Of a DNA stretch of 64,000 bases, positions 25,097 to 34,373 are shown in pieces (within the stretch, counting starts at the first letter, position 1; every line of letters starts with the position of its first letter). The DNA is taken from contig CBDIHK010000028.1 of assembly GCA_965279005.1 (NCBI GenBank), positions 62,001 to 126,000 on the forward strand, read 5' to 3'. A program made the translations under genes and the position numbers. Under the pieces are notes generated by a model. That model searched no databases, was not told the DNA's origin, and was given only the letters and a program-made list of their open reading frames with translations. Source of the stretch: Planctobacterium sp965279005. GTDB lineage: Bacteria > Pseudomonadota > Gammaproteobacteria > Enterobacterales > Alteromonadaceae.

Positions 25097-26834
25097 TCTT
25101 GCTCCTTGGAATAGCGGCCAGGGAAGAGACAGTTTTATCATCAGGCGGTATATTCAACATCTGCAAAGTACCCGACATCACCTTGGCAAAAACCGGTGCT
25201 GCAGTGTCACCCGCATAATAAAGGTCACCCGCAGGTTCATTGATCAAAACCACAACCACGACTTGGGGGTTTGATACCGGTGCCAAGCCGGCAAATATAT
25301 TGACGTATTCTTCGCCATAACCACCCGCTACCGCCTTCCTGCTAGTACCGGTTTTACCGGCAACCCGATAGCCGGGTACCTGTGCCTTGGTCGCCGTGCC
25401 ACCATCCATCACTACGGTTTCCATCATGGCCACTACTGTGTTGGCGGTATCTTCAGCCAATGCCCTTTCCGAGTAGTCAAACTGCTTTTCCTGTTTGATA
25501 ATGGTCAAAGGCATGCGCACCCCTCCATTGCCCAAGGTGGCGTACATTCTGGCCAGTTGCAGTGTTGTTACCGATATACCGTAGCCAAAAGAAAGGGTAG
25601 CCAATTCAAAATCAGACCAGCGCGAGCGCTCATGGAAAATACCGCCACTCTCGCCCAATAGGTTGCTGCCAGTATCGCCGATCAGCCCCATGTTGTAATA
25701 AAGGTCGATAAAGTTGCGCTTGGGTACTGACAACGCCAGCTTGGATGTGCCCATATTACTGGATTTTTGGATTATGCCGGTCAAGTCCAGGTCACCGTGG
25801 TTCTTGCCATCCCTGACATAGCGGCCGCCGATACGCATATAGCCAGGTGATGTTTTCACGATTGTGCTCAGGTCAGCGGTGCCCATCTCAAGGGCACTGA
25901 CCACTGCCAATGGCTTAACTGTAGAACCAGGCTCGAAAGTATCGGTAATGGCACGGTTGCGGATGCGGTGGGCAGAAACACCACGCCGGTTGTTTGGGTT
26001 AAAAGAAGGACTATTGACCAGCGCCAGGATTTCTCCAGTATGAACGTCTGCAACAACGGCGGAACCAGAGGTGGCGTTTAGCAAAGCCACTGACTTTTTC
26101 AACTCCTTATACGCCAAAGCCTGGATGCGCTGGTCAATAGTAAGGTGGATGTCTTTGGGCTCCTTGCCCTCGGACTCAGAAAGTAGTTCAACCGGACGGC
26201 CTTTTATGTCCTGGCGCACCTTGCGGCTCGCCGGTGAACCACTCAATAAATCGTTGTAAATGCGCTCAATCCCTTCCAGGCCTTGGTCATCGACGTCGGT
26301 AAAACCAATTAGGTGTGACGAGACTTCACCGGTAGGGTAATAACGGCGGGATTCGTGGCGCAGGTAAATCCCAGGGATTTTCAATTGCGCAACATAGTCC
26401 GCCATGGCTTCCGAGACCTGGCGCTGCAGATACACAAACCGCCGTTTGGGATTGGACACCCGCCCCAGCAGATCATCCATATCGCGGCCAAGCACGTCAG
26501 CCAGCGCTTGCCAGCGTTTTTCTTCCAATAGAGCACCGCGCTGGTGGATGACCTTGGGATCTGCCCAAATTGCCCTAACCGGCACACTCACCGCCAACTC
26601 CTCGCCATTGCGGTCGTAAATGAGACCCCGGTGCACTTGCCGCTTATGTGTCCTGACCGTGCGTTTGTCACCTTGTTCTATCAGCATGTCGGGCTCGATG
26701 ACCTGGATATAGGCCGCCCTTACCGCAAGCCCGGTAAATACCATCGAAATTACTACCAATACCGTCAAGAAGCGCCATTGCACTATACTTGGTTTGGCTT
26801 TGCCTTTTGCCTGTTTGCGTTTTGCCCCGCTCAC
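25086..26834 (-). CDS. ftsI: Septal transpeptidase FtsI (PBP3)
   Basis: Class B penicillin-binding protein that crosslinks septal peptidoglycan with FtsW. 582 residues: a cytoplasmic tail and a transmembrane segment (about 22-41), the pedestal domain, then the transpeptidase domain. Catalytic motifs are complete: SxxK with S304 (GSTVKPL), SSN at 358-360, and KTG at 494-496. The start is GTG, overlapping the ftsL stop by 4 bp (GTGA). Confidence 0.97.
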   Translation of the reverse strand: MSGAKRKQAKGKAKPSIVQWRFLTVLVVISMVFTGLAVRAAYIQVIEPDMLIEQGDKRTVRTHKRQVHRGLIYDRNGEELAVSVPVRAIWADPKVIHQRGALLEEKRWQALADVLGRDMDDLLGRVSNPKRRFVYLQRQVSEAMADYVAQLKIPGIYLRHESRRYYPTGEVSSHLIGFTDVDDQGLEGIERIYNDLLSGSPASRKVRQDIKGRPVELLSESEGKEPKDIHLTIDQRIQALAYKELKKSVALLNATSGSAVVADVHTGEILALVNSPSFNPNNRRGVSAHRIRNRAITDTFEPGSTVKPLAVVSALEMGTADLSTIVKTSPGYMRIGGRYVRDGKNHGDLDLTGIIQKSSNMGTSKLALSVPKRNFIDLYYNMGLIGDTGSNLLGESGGIFHERSRWSDFELATLSFGYGISVTTLQLARMYATLGNGGVRMPLTIIKQEKQFDYSERALAEDTANTVVAMMETVVMDGGTATKAQVPGYRVAGKTGTSRKAVAGGYGEEYVNIFAGLAPVSNPQVVVVVLINEPAGDLYYAGDTAAPVFAKVMSGTLQMLNIPPDDKTVSSLAAIPRSKNDS

Positions 26835-27151
26835 TTCACCCTCACTACGACTTCATCTTCCGGCGATGGCCTGTACATATCGAGTTGTTTCTTGACAATC
26901 GATTCAATGCGGTTGTGCTCTGACAACGCACCTTGTTCCAACACTAAATTGCGCCACTCCACATCCAGTGAATCCCGCTCCTGCATAGCGGATTCCATCT
27001 GAATCAACATCTGGCGGTTATGGTGGGTACTTAGGATCACGGCGATCGCACTTCCCAATACCGCAATAACCAACAAAACCCGAAACAAGTTACGGGTCAT
27101 GTCAGTCAGGATAATGGTGACTAGTTCAAAGTTTTGCTTGAGCGATATCAT
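26831..27151 (-). CDS. ftsL: Cell division protein FtsL
   Basis: Small bitopic divisome protein that forms a coiled coil with FtsB and binds FtsQ. 106 residues with a single transmembrane segment (about 22-42) and a periplasmic leucine-zipper-like helix (about 45-90). Position between rsmH and ftsI, size and topology identify it more than sequence does. It overlaps rsmH and ftsI by 4 bp each. Confidence 0.92.
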   Translation of the reverse strand: MISLKQNFELVTIILTDMTRNLFRVLLVIAVLGSAIAVILSTHHNRQMLIQMESAMQERDSLDVEWRNLVLEQGALSEHNRIESIVKKQLDMYRPSPEDEVVVRVK

Positions 27152-28083
27152 AGTTTTTCAGCCACCCGTAATACCGAACTGCGTGCCCTTGGATTTTGTT
27201 CTATCTCCGCGTTACTGGGTTTAATAGGCTTGCCGATAGTGGCCAACTTGCGGGTCGCCGCCAACTCCGACTCTAAAATTGGCAAACCATGGGGTACTTG
27301 TTTGCCCCTGCTTTGCTCGCGCATAAAGCGTTTCACCCTGCGGTCTTCCAACGAATGGAAACTGATCACCGCCAACCTGCCTTTGGGCGCGAGTACTTCC
27401 AAAGCTGCCGACAGGCCAGTATCAATCTGGGCCAATTCGCCGTTAACATGGATACGTATGCCTTGGAATGCGCGCGTCGCAGGATGCTTAAACTTGTCTT
27501 TTACCGGCACCGCCTGGTCAATCAGCCCAGCTAACTCTAAGGTTGTTTGCAGCGGCTGGGTTTTGCGCCGCTCGCAAATGGCAGTGGCTATACGGCGTCC
27601 GAACTTTTCTTCGCCAAATTCCTTGATGACCTGGGTGATCTCTTCTAGATCCGCCCTGGCTAGCCACTCGGCGGCAGTCTCACCCTGGCTGGTATCCATG
27701 CGCATATCCAACGGGCCATCGCGCATAAAACTAAAACCACGGCCGGCATCGTCCAGCTGCGGCGACGAAACTCCTAAATCCATCAAAACACCGTCAACCT
27801 GACCTGCAACACCAAGCTCCTGCAAACTCGGTACCATTTCCGAGAAGGGTTGGTGCACAATTTGAAAACGCGGATCGGTAATGGTTTTGGCTTGTGCTAC
27901 TGCGGTTTCATCGCGGTCAAACGCAATTAAGCGGCCATTTTCACCAAGTACTTTGAGAATTTCGCGGGAATGGCCACCGCGGCCAAATGTTGCATCTACA
28001 TAGATACCATCCGCTTTGATCGCCAATGCTGCAATGGATTCATGCAGCAACACTGAGGTGTGGGTAAAAGTGTCAGCGATCAC
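27148..28083 (-). CDS. rsmH: 16S rRNA m4C1402 methyltransferase RsmH
   Basis: S-adenosylmethionine-dependent methyltransferase that N4-methylates C1402 in the ribosomal decoding centre. 311 residues, as usual. The SAM motif VDATFGRGGHSR lies at about residues 29-40, DGVLMDLGVSSPQLD follows, and AVISFHSLEDRRVKR marks the C-terminal part. The start is GTG, overlapping the mraZ stop by 4 bp. Confidence 0.97.
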   Translation of the reverse strand: MIADTFTHTSVLLHESIAALAIKADGIYVDATFGRGGHSREILKVLGENGRLIAFDRDETAVAQAKTITDPRFQIVHQPFSEMVPSLQELGVAGQVDGVLMDLGVSSPQLDDAGRGFSFMRDGPLDMRMDTSQGETAAEWLARADLEEITQVIKEFGEEKFGRRIATAICERRKTQPLQTTLELAGLIDQAVPVKDKFKHPATRAFQGIRIHVNGELAQIDTGLSAALEVLAPKGRLAVISFHSLEDRRVKRFMREQSRGKQVPHGLPILESELAATRKLATIGKPIKPSNAEIEQNPRARSSVLRVAEKL

Positions 28084-28538
28084 AAAGAGAAGTCCTGTAG
28101 ACGGTCGGTTAATTCAAAATCTTTAGCCTGCTCGGTGGCGATATCATCATTGACCTGCGATTGCCATGCGTCAGCGTTCCAAATTTCAAACTTGTTGAGT
28201 TGGCCAACCAACATAAGTTCTTTGTCGAGTTTGGCGTGTTGCCGTAGGGGGGCAGAGAGTAGGAAACGACCATTCTTGTCCATTTCGCCTTCCATTGCAT
28301 GGCCTAGCAAAAGGCGCTGCAAACGGCGTTCATGGGGATTCATGCTTGATAAACGGCTCAATTTAAGTTCGATTTCTTCCCATTCGGAAAGTGGGTAAAG
28401 CAGCAAGCAGGGTTGCTGAGTATCAATTGTACAAACCAGTTGTCCCTGACAATCATCCAAGAGGGATTGACGATACCTAGTAGGGATCGTCACTCGACCT
28501 TTCGTGTCAAGACTGATTGCGTTAGCGCCGCGGAACAT
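28080..28538 (-). CDS. mraZ: Transcriptional regulator MraZ
   Basis: AbrB-like DNA-binding protein that represses the dcw operon in E. coli. 152 residues, with two repeated MraZ/AbrB half-domains (SLDTKGRVTIPTRYRQ near the N-terminus, and DKNGRFLLSAPLRQHA near residues 85-100) as expected for the ring-forming family. It is the first gene of the cluster. AGGGGA sits directly before the ATG, and phased GTGG repeats lie in its promoter. Confidence 0.96.
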   Translation of the reverse strand: MFRGANAISLDTKGRVTIPTRYRQSLLDDCQGQLVCTIDTQQPCLLLYPLSEWEEIELKLSRLSSMNPHERRLQRLLLGHAMEGEMDKNGRFLLSAPLRQHAKLDKELMLVGQLNKFEIWNADAWQSQVNDDIATEQAKDFELTDRLQDFSL

Positions 28539-28609
28539 TCCCCTAGCCCGGTTGTTATTCTTGTTATGAAATTTTTGTTCTTATTAGGCAAGGCAGATAC
28601 TCATCAGAT

Positions 28610-28670
28610 CCACTTTATGCCACTTTTACCCACAAGTCACAGTTTAGGAACCACTCTATACCACTGTCAA
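28610..28670 (-). promoter_or_regulatory. dcw promoter with phased GTGG array (probable MraZ boxes)
   Basis: On the minus strand, TTGACA (28665-28670) and TAAACT (28641-28646) are separated by 18 bp, a reasonable sigma70 promoter about 100 bp before mraZ. GTGG occurs at 28661-28664, 28651-28654, 28630-28633, 28620-28623 and 28610-28613. These form two sets with an exact 10-bp period, one inside the promoter spacer and one just after the predicted start point. Characterised MraZ proteins bind TGGG-type repeats with a 5-bp spacer, which gives the same 10-bp period. Assigning this array to MraZ is an inference. Confidence 0.6.
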
Positions 28671-28940
28671 GTTAAAAAAGGCCTTATTCTGGGAATTGAC
28701 TACTGAATTATTCGCATTGGAAAAGAAGTGTATGAATTCATTAGAGTTTTATTTTGGGTATTTTTTGAGCTAACCAGGTATGTTTTTTGCGCACCTGGCA
28801 AAACTGAGATTTTGTTTGGTGTTGGATGCCAATTCACCGGATTGTACCGGCAAAGGAATTGGACTAATCTAAGTCTTATATCAGACATAAGATGAAATGA
28901 GCCGCCGCAGGGATAACCTGGCAAGCTATTGGGACGACCT
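28671..28940. other. Divergent intergenic region, mraZ / glpK
   Basis: About 400 bp separate mraZ from glpK, with the mraZ-proximal part assigned to the dcw promoter. In the glpK-proximal part I saw no ORF, strong hairpin or recognised operator. The glpK promoter must lie here but could not be placed. Confidence 0.4.
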
Positions 28941-30440
28941 ATGAAATATAACAACTGCATCCTCGCCATCGACCAAGGCACAACTTCAAGCAGGGCAATC
29001 GTATTTAGCAGCCAAGGTGAAATACTGGTAACGTCACAGCAGGAGTTCACCCAGCACTACCCGGCTGACGGTTGGGTTGAACATGATCCAGAGGAAATTT
29101 GGTCCACCACAGTGGCAACCTGCAAAGAGGCGCTTGCCCAAGCCAAACAGATGGATGCAAAGGTGGTCAGTATCGGTATTACCAACCAGCGCGAAACAAC
29201 GATTGTCTGGGACAAACAAAGCGGAAACCCGATATATCCCGCCATCGTCTGGCAAGACCGGCGCACCGCGTCCACCTGCAAGGAGCTCGCCTCCGATGGC
29301 AATGTAAAACTGCTGCAAACCAAAACCGGCTTATTGCTAGACCCTTATTTTTCCGCGACTAAGGTGGCCTGGATCCTAGACCAGGTGGATGGGGCACGGG
29401 AGCGCGCTGAAGCTGGGGAGTTGGCCTTTGGCACGGTTGACAGCTTTTTGATCTACCGGTTAACTGGCGGCAAGGTACATGCAACAGATGTCACCAACGC
29501 CAGCCGTACCAACCTATTCAATATCCATGATTTGTGCTGGGACAATGAACTGTTGTCGTTGTTTGCAGTACCAGCAGCGGTGCTACCCGAGGTAAAGCAG
29601 TGTACTGATGACTATGGCATGGCTGAAGCCGGGGTGATTGGCGAGACACTGCCTATCCAAGGCGTAGCAGGGGATCAACAGGCAGCCACTGTTGGGCAAT
29701 GTTGTTTTGAACCTGGTGATATCAAAAGCACCTATGGCACAGGCTGCTTTGTCTTGTTGAATACGGGCGCCCAAGCCTACGCTTCACAAAACCAATTGCT
29801 TACCACCATCGCCTACCAAATCAAAGGTGAATTACACTACGCGCTAGAAGGCTCCATTTTTGTTGCCGGAGCAGCGGTGCAATGGCTGCGCGATGGAATT
29901 GGCGTGATAGGTCACGCCTCTGAAACAGAAAACCTAGCCAAACAACTGGACTATGATCACGGTACTTACCTGGTACCGGCGTTTGCCGGGTTGGGTGCCC
30001 CACATTGGCAACCCGATGCCAGGGCAGCCCTATTTGGCATGACCCGGGACACAGGACCTGCCCATTTCGCGCGGGCAGCGCTAGAATCGGTCAGCTACCA
30101 GACCCACGACCTGCTGGCAGCCATGGCGCAGGATGGCGTTACCCCCAAAGCCATCAAGGTTGACGGTGGCATGGTAGGTAACGACTGGGTTTGCCAATTC
30201 TTAAGCGACATTTTACATGTAGAAGTGTCCCGGCCAAAGGTTATGGAGACTACTGCGCTTGGTGCTGCCATGCTGGCAGGGCTACAAGCTGGCATCTACG
30301 ATTCGGTAGCGAGCATCAAACAAATGCGCCAAACCCAGGCCAGTTTTCATCCTGCGATGCAAAAACCAATTAGGGAAAACCTCCTGGCAGGTTGGGATAA
30401 GGCGGTCAAGGCTACTTTAGCTATGACCCAAAGCCATTGA
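28941..30440 (+). CDS. glpK: Glycerol kinase
   Basis: FGGY-family kinase that phosphorylates glycerol to glycerol 3-phosphate, trapping it in the cell. 499 residues from the ATG at 28941; an in-frame TTG lies four codons upstream. The N-terminal ILAIDQGTTSSRAIVF nucleotide-binding motif, GITNQRETTIVWD, and the C-terminal FGGY signature region (VDGGMVGNDWVCQFLSDIL) are all present. It stands alone here: no glpF, glpD or glpR is adjacent, so regulation of the regulon cannot be read from this locus. Confidence 0.98.
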   Translation: MKYNNCILAIDQGTTSSRAIVFSSQGEILVTSQQEFTQHYPADGWVEHDPEEIWSTTVATCKEALAQAKQMDAKVVSIGITNQRETTIVWDKQSGNPIYPAIVWQDRRTASTCKELASDGNVKLLQTKTGLLLDPYFSATKVAWILDQVDGARERAEAGELAFGTVDSFLIYRLTGGKVHATDVTNASRTNLFNIHDLCWDNELLSLFAVPAAVLPEVKQCTDDYGMAEAGVIGETLPIQGVAGDQQAATVGQCCFEPGDIKSTYGTGCFVLLNTGAQAYASQNQLLTTIAYQIKGELHYALEGSIFVAGAAVQWLRDGIGVIGHASETENLAKQLDYDHGTYLVPAFAGLGAPHWQPDARAALFGMTRDTGPAHFARAALESVSYQTHDLLAAMAQDGVTPKAIKVDGGMVGNDWVCQFLSDILHVEVSRPKVMETTALGAAMLAGLQAGIYDSVASIKQMRQTQASFHPAMQKPIRENLLAGWDKAVKATLAMTQSH

Positions 30441-30561
30441 GGTTTGCAAATATTAACAATTAAAAATACCTGGCAGGGCAAGGGCTAACCAGCAAAACTT
30501 CAGTTTTATTGGAAATCAACGATATACTGGGAGATGTTACCGTTTTTAATGGTGTTTATTT

Positions 30562-31557
30562 ATGCGCAGCTTTCCCCAGTTCAAACTAGCCCTAGGCTTG
30601 TTGCTAGTGCTATGCCCAAGCATCGCGGCAGCCAAGCAAACCTATTACCACATTTTGGAAAACGACGATAGCATCACCTTGAAATATCGTTGGTATGACT
30701 CCTTCGGCACCAATAGGGCCATCAGCTTCGATCTGGACAAAAACAAGATTGCCGAACAGCATCGGCAAAATATTATCTACCGGCCAGAAATTGCCTTCCG
30801 CTACGTTTACATAGAGCTTCAGAAAGAAGCGAGGAAAATAAACCCCAGGGATGCCAGGGTACGCTTCCGCAACTTAAACAACGAACTGCAAATTGAAGTA
30901 AAAAGCGGCAGCGATGAACTCAGTAACCAATACCTAAACCAACTGTTGCAAAAACGCGAGCAAGCATTTGTTGAATACTTGAACATGAACTATTACGACC
31001 GCTATGAAAGCCCCTATGGGCAATTGGGAGTCAAACCTGACCATAGCCGGTTTGTGGTTGAAAGTGTGACCTCGCTGTTGCCCGCGGCGCAAGCCATCTA
31101 CGAACAATTGGATGAAGAGAGCACCTCCAGGATGTACGTAAACTTGCTGTTGAGCTGGGTGCAAAGCATCCCCTACAACACTTTGCAAGACAGGATGACC
31201 TCGAATGGCTCTGGCTATATCCCACCAACAGATGTACTGACCACCAACATGGGCGACTGTGACAGCAAAACCGTGTTAACTGCATCTTTGTTGCGCTCGC
31301 TTTTGCCGCAACTGCAAATGGTGATCGTTTACTTACCAAACCATGCCCTACTAGGCGCTAACCTGCCCCACTTTGAAGGCGAAGCTATGATTTCACGGGA
31401 TGGGGTGGACTACCTACTGCTTGAACCAACCGGGCCTGCGATCATGCGTGTGGGAGTCTTGGGAGAAGAAACAGAAAGGTATATCGCCAATGGCATGTAT
31501 ACCTTGGAGCGGGTTCCCCAGAATATGGATGAAGTTAACCAGGCTTTCCAAGGATAA
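30562..31557 (+). CDS. Secreted transglutaminase-like protein of unknown function
   Basis: A 331-residue product with a signal peptide (cleavage after about residue 24, SIAAA). The C-terminal half looks like a transglutaminase/cysteine-protease fold: IPYNT is followed by MGDCDSKTVLTASLLRS with a candidate nucleophile Cys near residue 234, then LPNHALLGANLP with a candidate His, and YLLLEPTGP where the third catalytic residue is expected. The N-terminal half is not recognised. Export and fold suggest a periplasmic enzyme or processing factor, but no substrate can be proposed. It is probably monocistronic, followed by an inverted repeat. Confidence 0.75.
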   Translation: MRSFPQFKLALGLLLVLCPSIAAAKQTYYHILENDDSITLKYRWYDSFGTNRAISFDLDKNKIAEQHRQNIIYRPEIAFRYVYIELQKEARKINPRDARVRFRNLNNELQIEVKSGSDELSNQYLNQLLQKREQAFVEYLNMNYYDRYESPYGQLGVKPDHSRFVVESVTSLLPAAQAIYEQLDEESTSRMYVNLLLSWVQSIPYNTLQDRMTSNGSGYIPPTDVLTTNMGDCDSKTVLTASLLRSLLPQLQMVIVYLPNHALLGANLPHFEGEAMISRDGVDYLLLEPTGPAIMRVGVLGEETERYIANGMYTLERVPQNMDEVNQAFQG

Positions 31558-31563
31558 GGCCGA

Positions 31564-31633
31564 AAGGGACAATTTGACTTAAGCAAATAAAGAAGCCTGG
31601 GGGCTCGGATTTTGGTTCGTTTAAACTGTCCCT
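31564..31633. repeat. Imperfect inverted repeat AGGGACA...TGTCCCT
   Basis: AGGGACA-A-TTT at 31565-31575 faces AAA-C-TGTCCCT near 31623-31633, between two convergent genes. Further similarity between the arms extends outward of the loop. The layout resembles REP-like elements (compare the AGGGGGCAGAG units at 1304-1432) or a bidirectional terminator, although no long T tract follows. No transposase is nearby. Confidence 0.5.
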
Positions 31634-31636
31634 CGC

Positions 31637-32551
31637 TTAAACCGATGCCACCTGGTTGCGGCCAGTTTGTTTAGCAATGTATAGTTGCTCATCGGCTTTG
31701 TCGATCAAGTCTTTGCGATTGTCATGGGATTTCGGCAATACTGAGGCCACCCCTAGGCTAATGGTGATACGGTCGGCAATTTTGGAATAACCGTGGGTAA
31801 TCGCCAAGTCCGATACTGCCTGCCTAGCCTGCTCAGCGAGCTTAGCAGCATGGTCGCTGTCGCAATTTGGCCAAACAAATACGAACTCCTCGCCACCATA
31901 CCTTGCTAAAAAATCCCCTGCCCTGCGGCTAACCAAGGACAATGCCCGGGCCACCACTACCAGGCAATCATCACCTGCAGTATGGCCATAGTTGTCATTG
32001 AACTGCTTAAAGAAGTCAATATCGAGCAAGCACAAGGAAATGGGATAGCGGTTGCGGATAGCCCGGCGCCATTCCTGCTCATAGACCTCATCAAAATAGC
32101 GCCGGTTGGGCACTTCGGTAAGGCCGTCAATGCTAGCAAGTTGTTCCAGCAAATCTGTTTTTTGTTTCAGCAGCACTTGGTTGCGCACCCTGGCGCGTAC
32201 CAGTGCCATGTTAAAGGGTTTAGTCACATAGTCAGACGCGCCCATGGTCAAGCCCAAGACCTCGTCTTCATCGGTACATTTGCTGGTAGAAAAAATGATG
32301 GGGATCTTCTGGGTACGCCGGTTACCCTTTAATGTCCGGCACACCTGGTAGCCATCCACATCCGGCATGACAATGTCGAGCAATATGGTGTCAGGCAGCT
32401 CTGTTTCCGCCATTTGCAATGCTTCGGCACCTGAGCTTGCCACCAGTATTTCGTAATCGTTTTTTAACCCGTGCAACAAAATTTCCTTGTTGATGAAGTC
32501 ATCATCCACAATCATTATTCTAGGTTTTTTCAGATCCTGCCCTGTCGACAC
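31637..32551 (-). CDS. Response regulator with GGDEF domain (diguanylate cyclase, PleD-like)
   Basis: A 304-residue protein with an N-terminal receiver domain (residues 10-125; phosphoacceptor D59 in ILLDIVMPD, conserved K in VTKPF). This is followed by a GGDEF domain (about 140-302). The active-site motif is GGEEF, preceded by RAGD five residues upstream, the inhibitory I-site for c-di-GMP. It should therefore be an active, feedback-inhibited diguanylate cyclase controlled by phosphorylation. The start is GTG with AAGGA upstream. No sensor kinase is adjacent. Confidence 0.93.
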   Translation of the reverse strand: MSTGQDLKKPRIMIVDDDFINKEILLHGLKNDYEILVASSGAEALQMAETELPDTILLDIVMPDVDGYQVCRTLKGNRRTQKIPIIFSTSKCTDEDEVLGLTMGASDYVTKPFNMALVRARVRNQVLLKQKTDLLEQLASIDGLTEVPNRRYFDEVYEQEWRRAIRNRYPISLCLLDIDFFKQFNDNYGHTAGDDCLVVVARALSLVSRRAGDFLARYGGEEFVFVWPNCDSDHAAKLAEQARQAVSDLAITHGYSKIADRITISLGVASVLPKSHDNRKDLIDKADEQLYIAKQTGRNQVASV

Positions 32552-32576
32552 TATTCCTTGGCCTCGGTAATAATAA

Positions 32577-33971
32577 TTAGAGATGTTCCTCAGCGAACTC
32601 CGCTAGCCTACTGCGCACTACGCCATCTAAATTAATAGTAGCGCTACCGGAGAAATACTTAAATTTTTCCACCAAGTAGGTCAAACCCGAGGTAACTGCT
32701 GACAAATAGTTACTATCAATTTGCGCCAAGTTACCGCCACAAATCAATTTTGTACCCTCACCGCAGCGGGTAATAATGGTCTTTAACTGGGATGCGGTTA
32801 AATTTTGGGATTCGTCTAAAATCACTATTGAATTCTGGATGCTGCGGCCACGCATAAAATTCACCGACTTAAACTGGATATTGGCCTTCTCCATAATATA
32901 GCTCATGGAGCCTTTGACGTTTTCGTCATTTTTGTGCAGCACTTCTAGGCTGTCCGTGATTGCCGCCAACCAAGGTGCCATCTTTTCTTCTTCGGTGCCC
33001 GGTAGGTAACCAATTGACTCAGCTATCTCCGGCGTGCTGCGGGTGACAATGATCTTGTCATACATGTTTTTCTCCACCACCATTTCCAGGGCAGCAGCGA
33101 GGGCCAACAAGGTTTTTCCGCTTCCAGCAGGACCGGTCAGGATAACCAGGTCGATGTGCGGATCGAGCAGGGCGTGCAATGCCATTGCCTGGCCAATGTT
33201 TTTAGGGGTGATCCCCCAAGCATGGCGGCTCATCAAGCGCTCATAACCCAGGTCGAATACATCCAAAGAATTATCTGTGATTGATTCGACAATACCGGCA
33301 AAATGCTCGGTATCGTCTAACAGGAATTCGTTTACATAGGCTTCAGGCAGCACATCCCGGCTAATAGTGTGGATAGTGTCGCGGCCTTCAGTGCGGCTTT
33401 CGACGGATTTTACCTTTTCCCAAAAGTCACCTTCAAACCGGTGAAAACCCCGGCTTAGGTATTTGATATCACTTATCAGCTGGTCGGTGCGGTAGTCTTC
33501 AACATTTTCCAACCCTGCACCTTTGGCCTTAAGGCGCATGTTGATGTCTTTGGTCACCAGTACCACAGCCCGTGACTGTTCCCGCTGCAAGTATAGGGCG
33601 GCGTTTATAATACGGTTGTCGTTTTCTTTGCTAGTAAAAGAATGCTCTTCCACTGGGAGCTGGTGATCTGCGAATATTGACATTTTACCTGTGGGTGACG
33701 CCTCACCGGAGGTCAAGCCCTCAAGGGATACACCTTTGGCCATCTCCTCGGGCGTTGCGTTGTGCAATACGTCTTCCATCGCTCGGATTGACACCCTGGC
33801 GTCCCGGGCTACATCTTTTTTGCTGTCTTTAATGTAATCCAACTCTTCCAACACTGTCATGGGAATGACGACATCGTGTTCTTTAAAGGATAAAAAGGCG
33901 AGAGGTTCGTGAAGAAGGATATTGGTATCTAATACGTATAATTTGGAACTTTGGGCTTCTTTTCCAGGCAT
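32577..33971 (-). CDS. PhoH-family protein with N-terminal PIN domain
   Basis: A 464-residue protein with two domains. A PIN-like nuclease domain (about residues 10-150) begins with YVLDTNILLHEP, giving the first acidic metal-site residue. A PhoH-type ATPase domain (about 260-460) has the P-loop GPAGSGKT and the Walker B segment VILDESQN. This PIN-PhoH (YlaK/PhoH2-like) architecture is thought to act on RNA in characterised relatives; the cellular role here is unknown. It starts 333 bp from the next plus-strand ORF. Confidence 0.93.
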   Translation of the reverse strand: MPGKEAQSSKLYVLDTNILLHEPLAFLSFKEHDVVIPMTVLEELDYIKDSKKDVARDARVSIRAMEDVLHNATPEEMAKGVSLEGLTSGEASPTGKMSIFADHQLPVEEHSFTSKENDNRIINAALYLQREQSRAVVLVTKDINMRLKAKGAGLENVEDYRTDQLISDIKYLSRGFHRFEGDFWEKVKSVESRTEGRDTIHTISRDVLPEAYVNEFLLDDTEHFAGIVESITDNSLDVFDLGYERLMSRHAWGITPKNIGQAMALHALLDPHIDLVILTGPAGSGKTLLALAAALEMVVEKNMYDKIIVTRSTPEIAESIGYLPGTEEEKMAPWLAAITDSLEVLHKNDENVKGSMSYIMEKANIQFKSVNFMRGRSIQNSIVILDESQNLTASQLKTIITRCGEGTKLICGGNLAQIDSNYLSAVTSGLTYLVEKFKYFSGSATINLDGVVRSRLAEFAEEHL

Positions 33972-34373
33972 TCGCCGCTCCGCAGTCTGCTAGCTGTGGG
34001 TTGAACCAAAACACCAATTCTTGCAATGACGATCCTTCTTGGAACCGGAAAGCCACTGGTAATTGTCTAAGATTTGGCCTTTGGCTTGGTTAATAAATCT
34101 CCAAAACTTGGAGACTGCACAATTTGCAATTGCACATCACCACAATAAAACACTTTTGTGGGACATTCACCTACTTTTTTACAATTAAATAACCGTCGCT
34201 AGAGGCCGCGCCCTGCCGCTTTCTTGAGCAGTTTCCAAATCGCCTAATTATGCACTAGGCTTTGTCTAAACGGTGCTGAGAAAAGTCACTTTATAACTCT
34301 TAGTATGTGCTGGTGGTGTGCAGGATATTTAGGTAGAATCCGCCGCCTTTCACTAGAGCCAGAAGGTTACACC
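33972..34373. other. Divergent intergenic region, phoH-like gene / rapA
   Basis: About 400 bp without a supportable gene. It includes A/T-rich stretches and a TATAAC at about 34291-34296 that could be part of a rapA promoter, but no matching -35 is obvious. No hairpin or operator was recognised. Confidence 0.35.

Noticed and set aside
27134..27802. A 222-codon plus-strand frame opposite rsmH
   Set aside because: Antisense of a highly conserved gene, no recognisable product.
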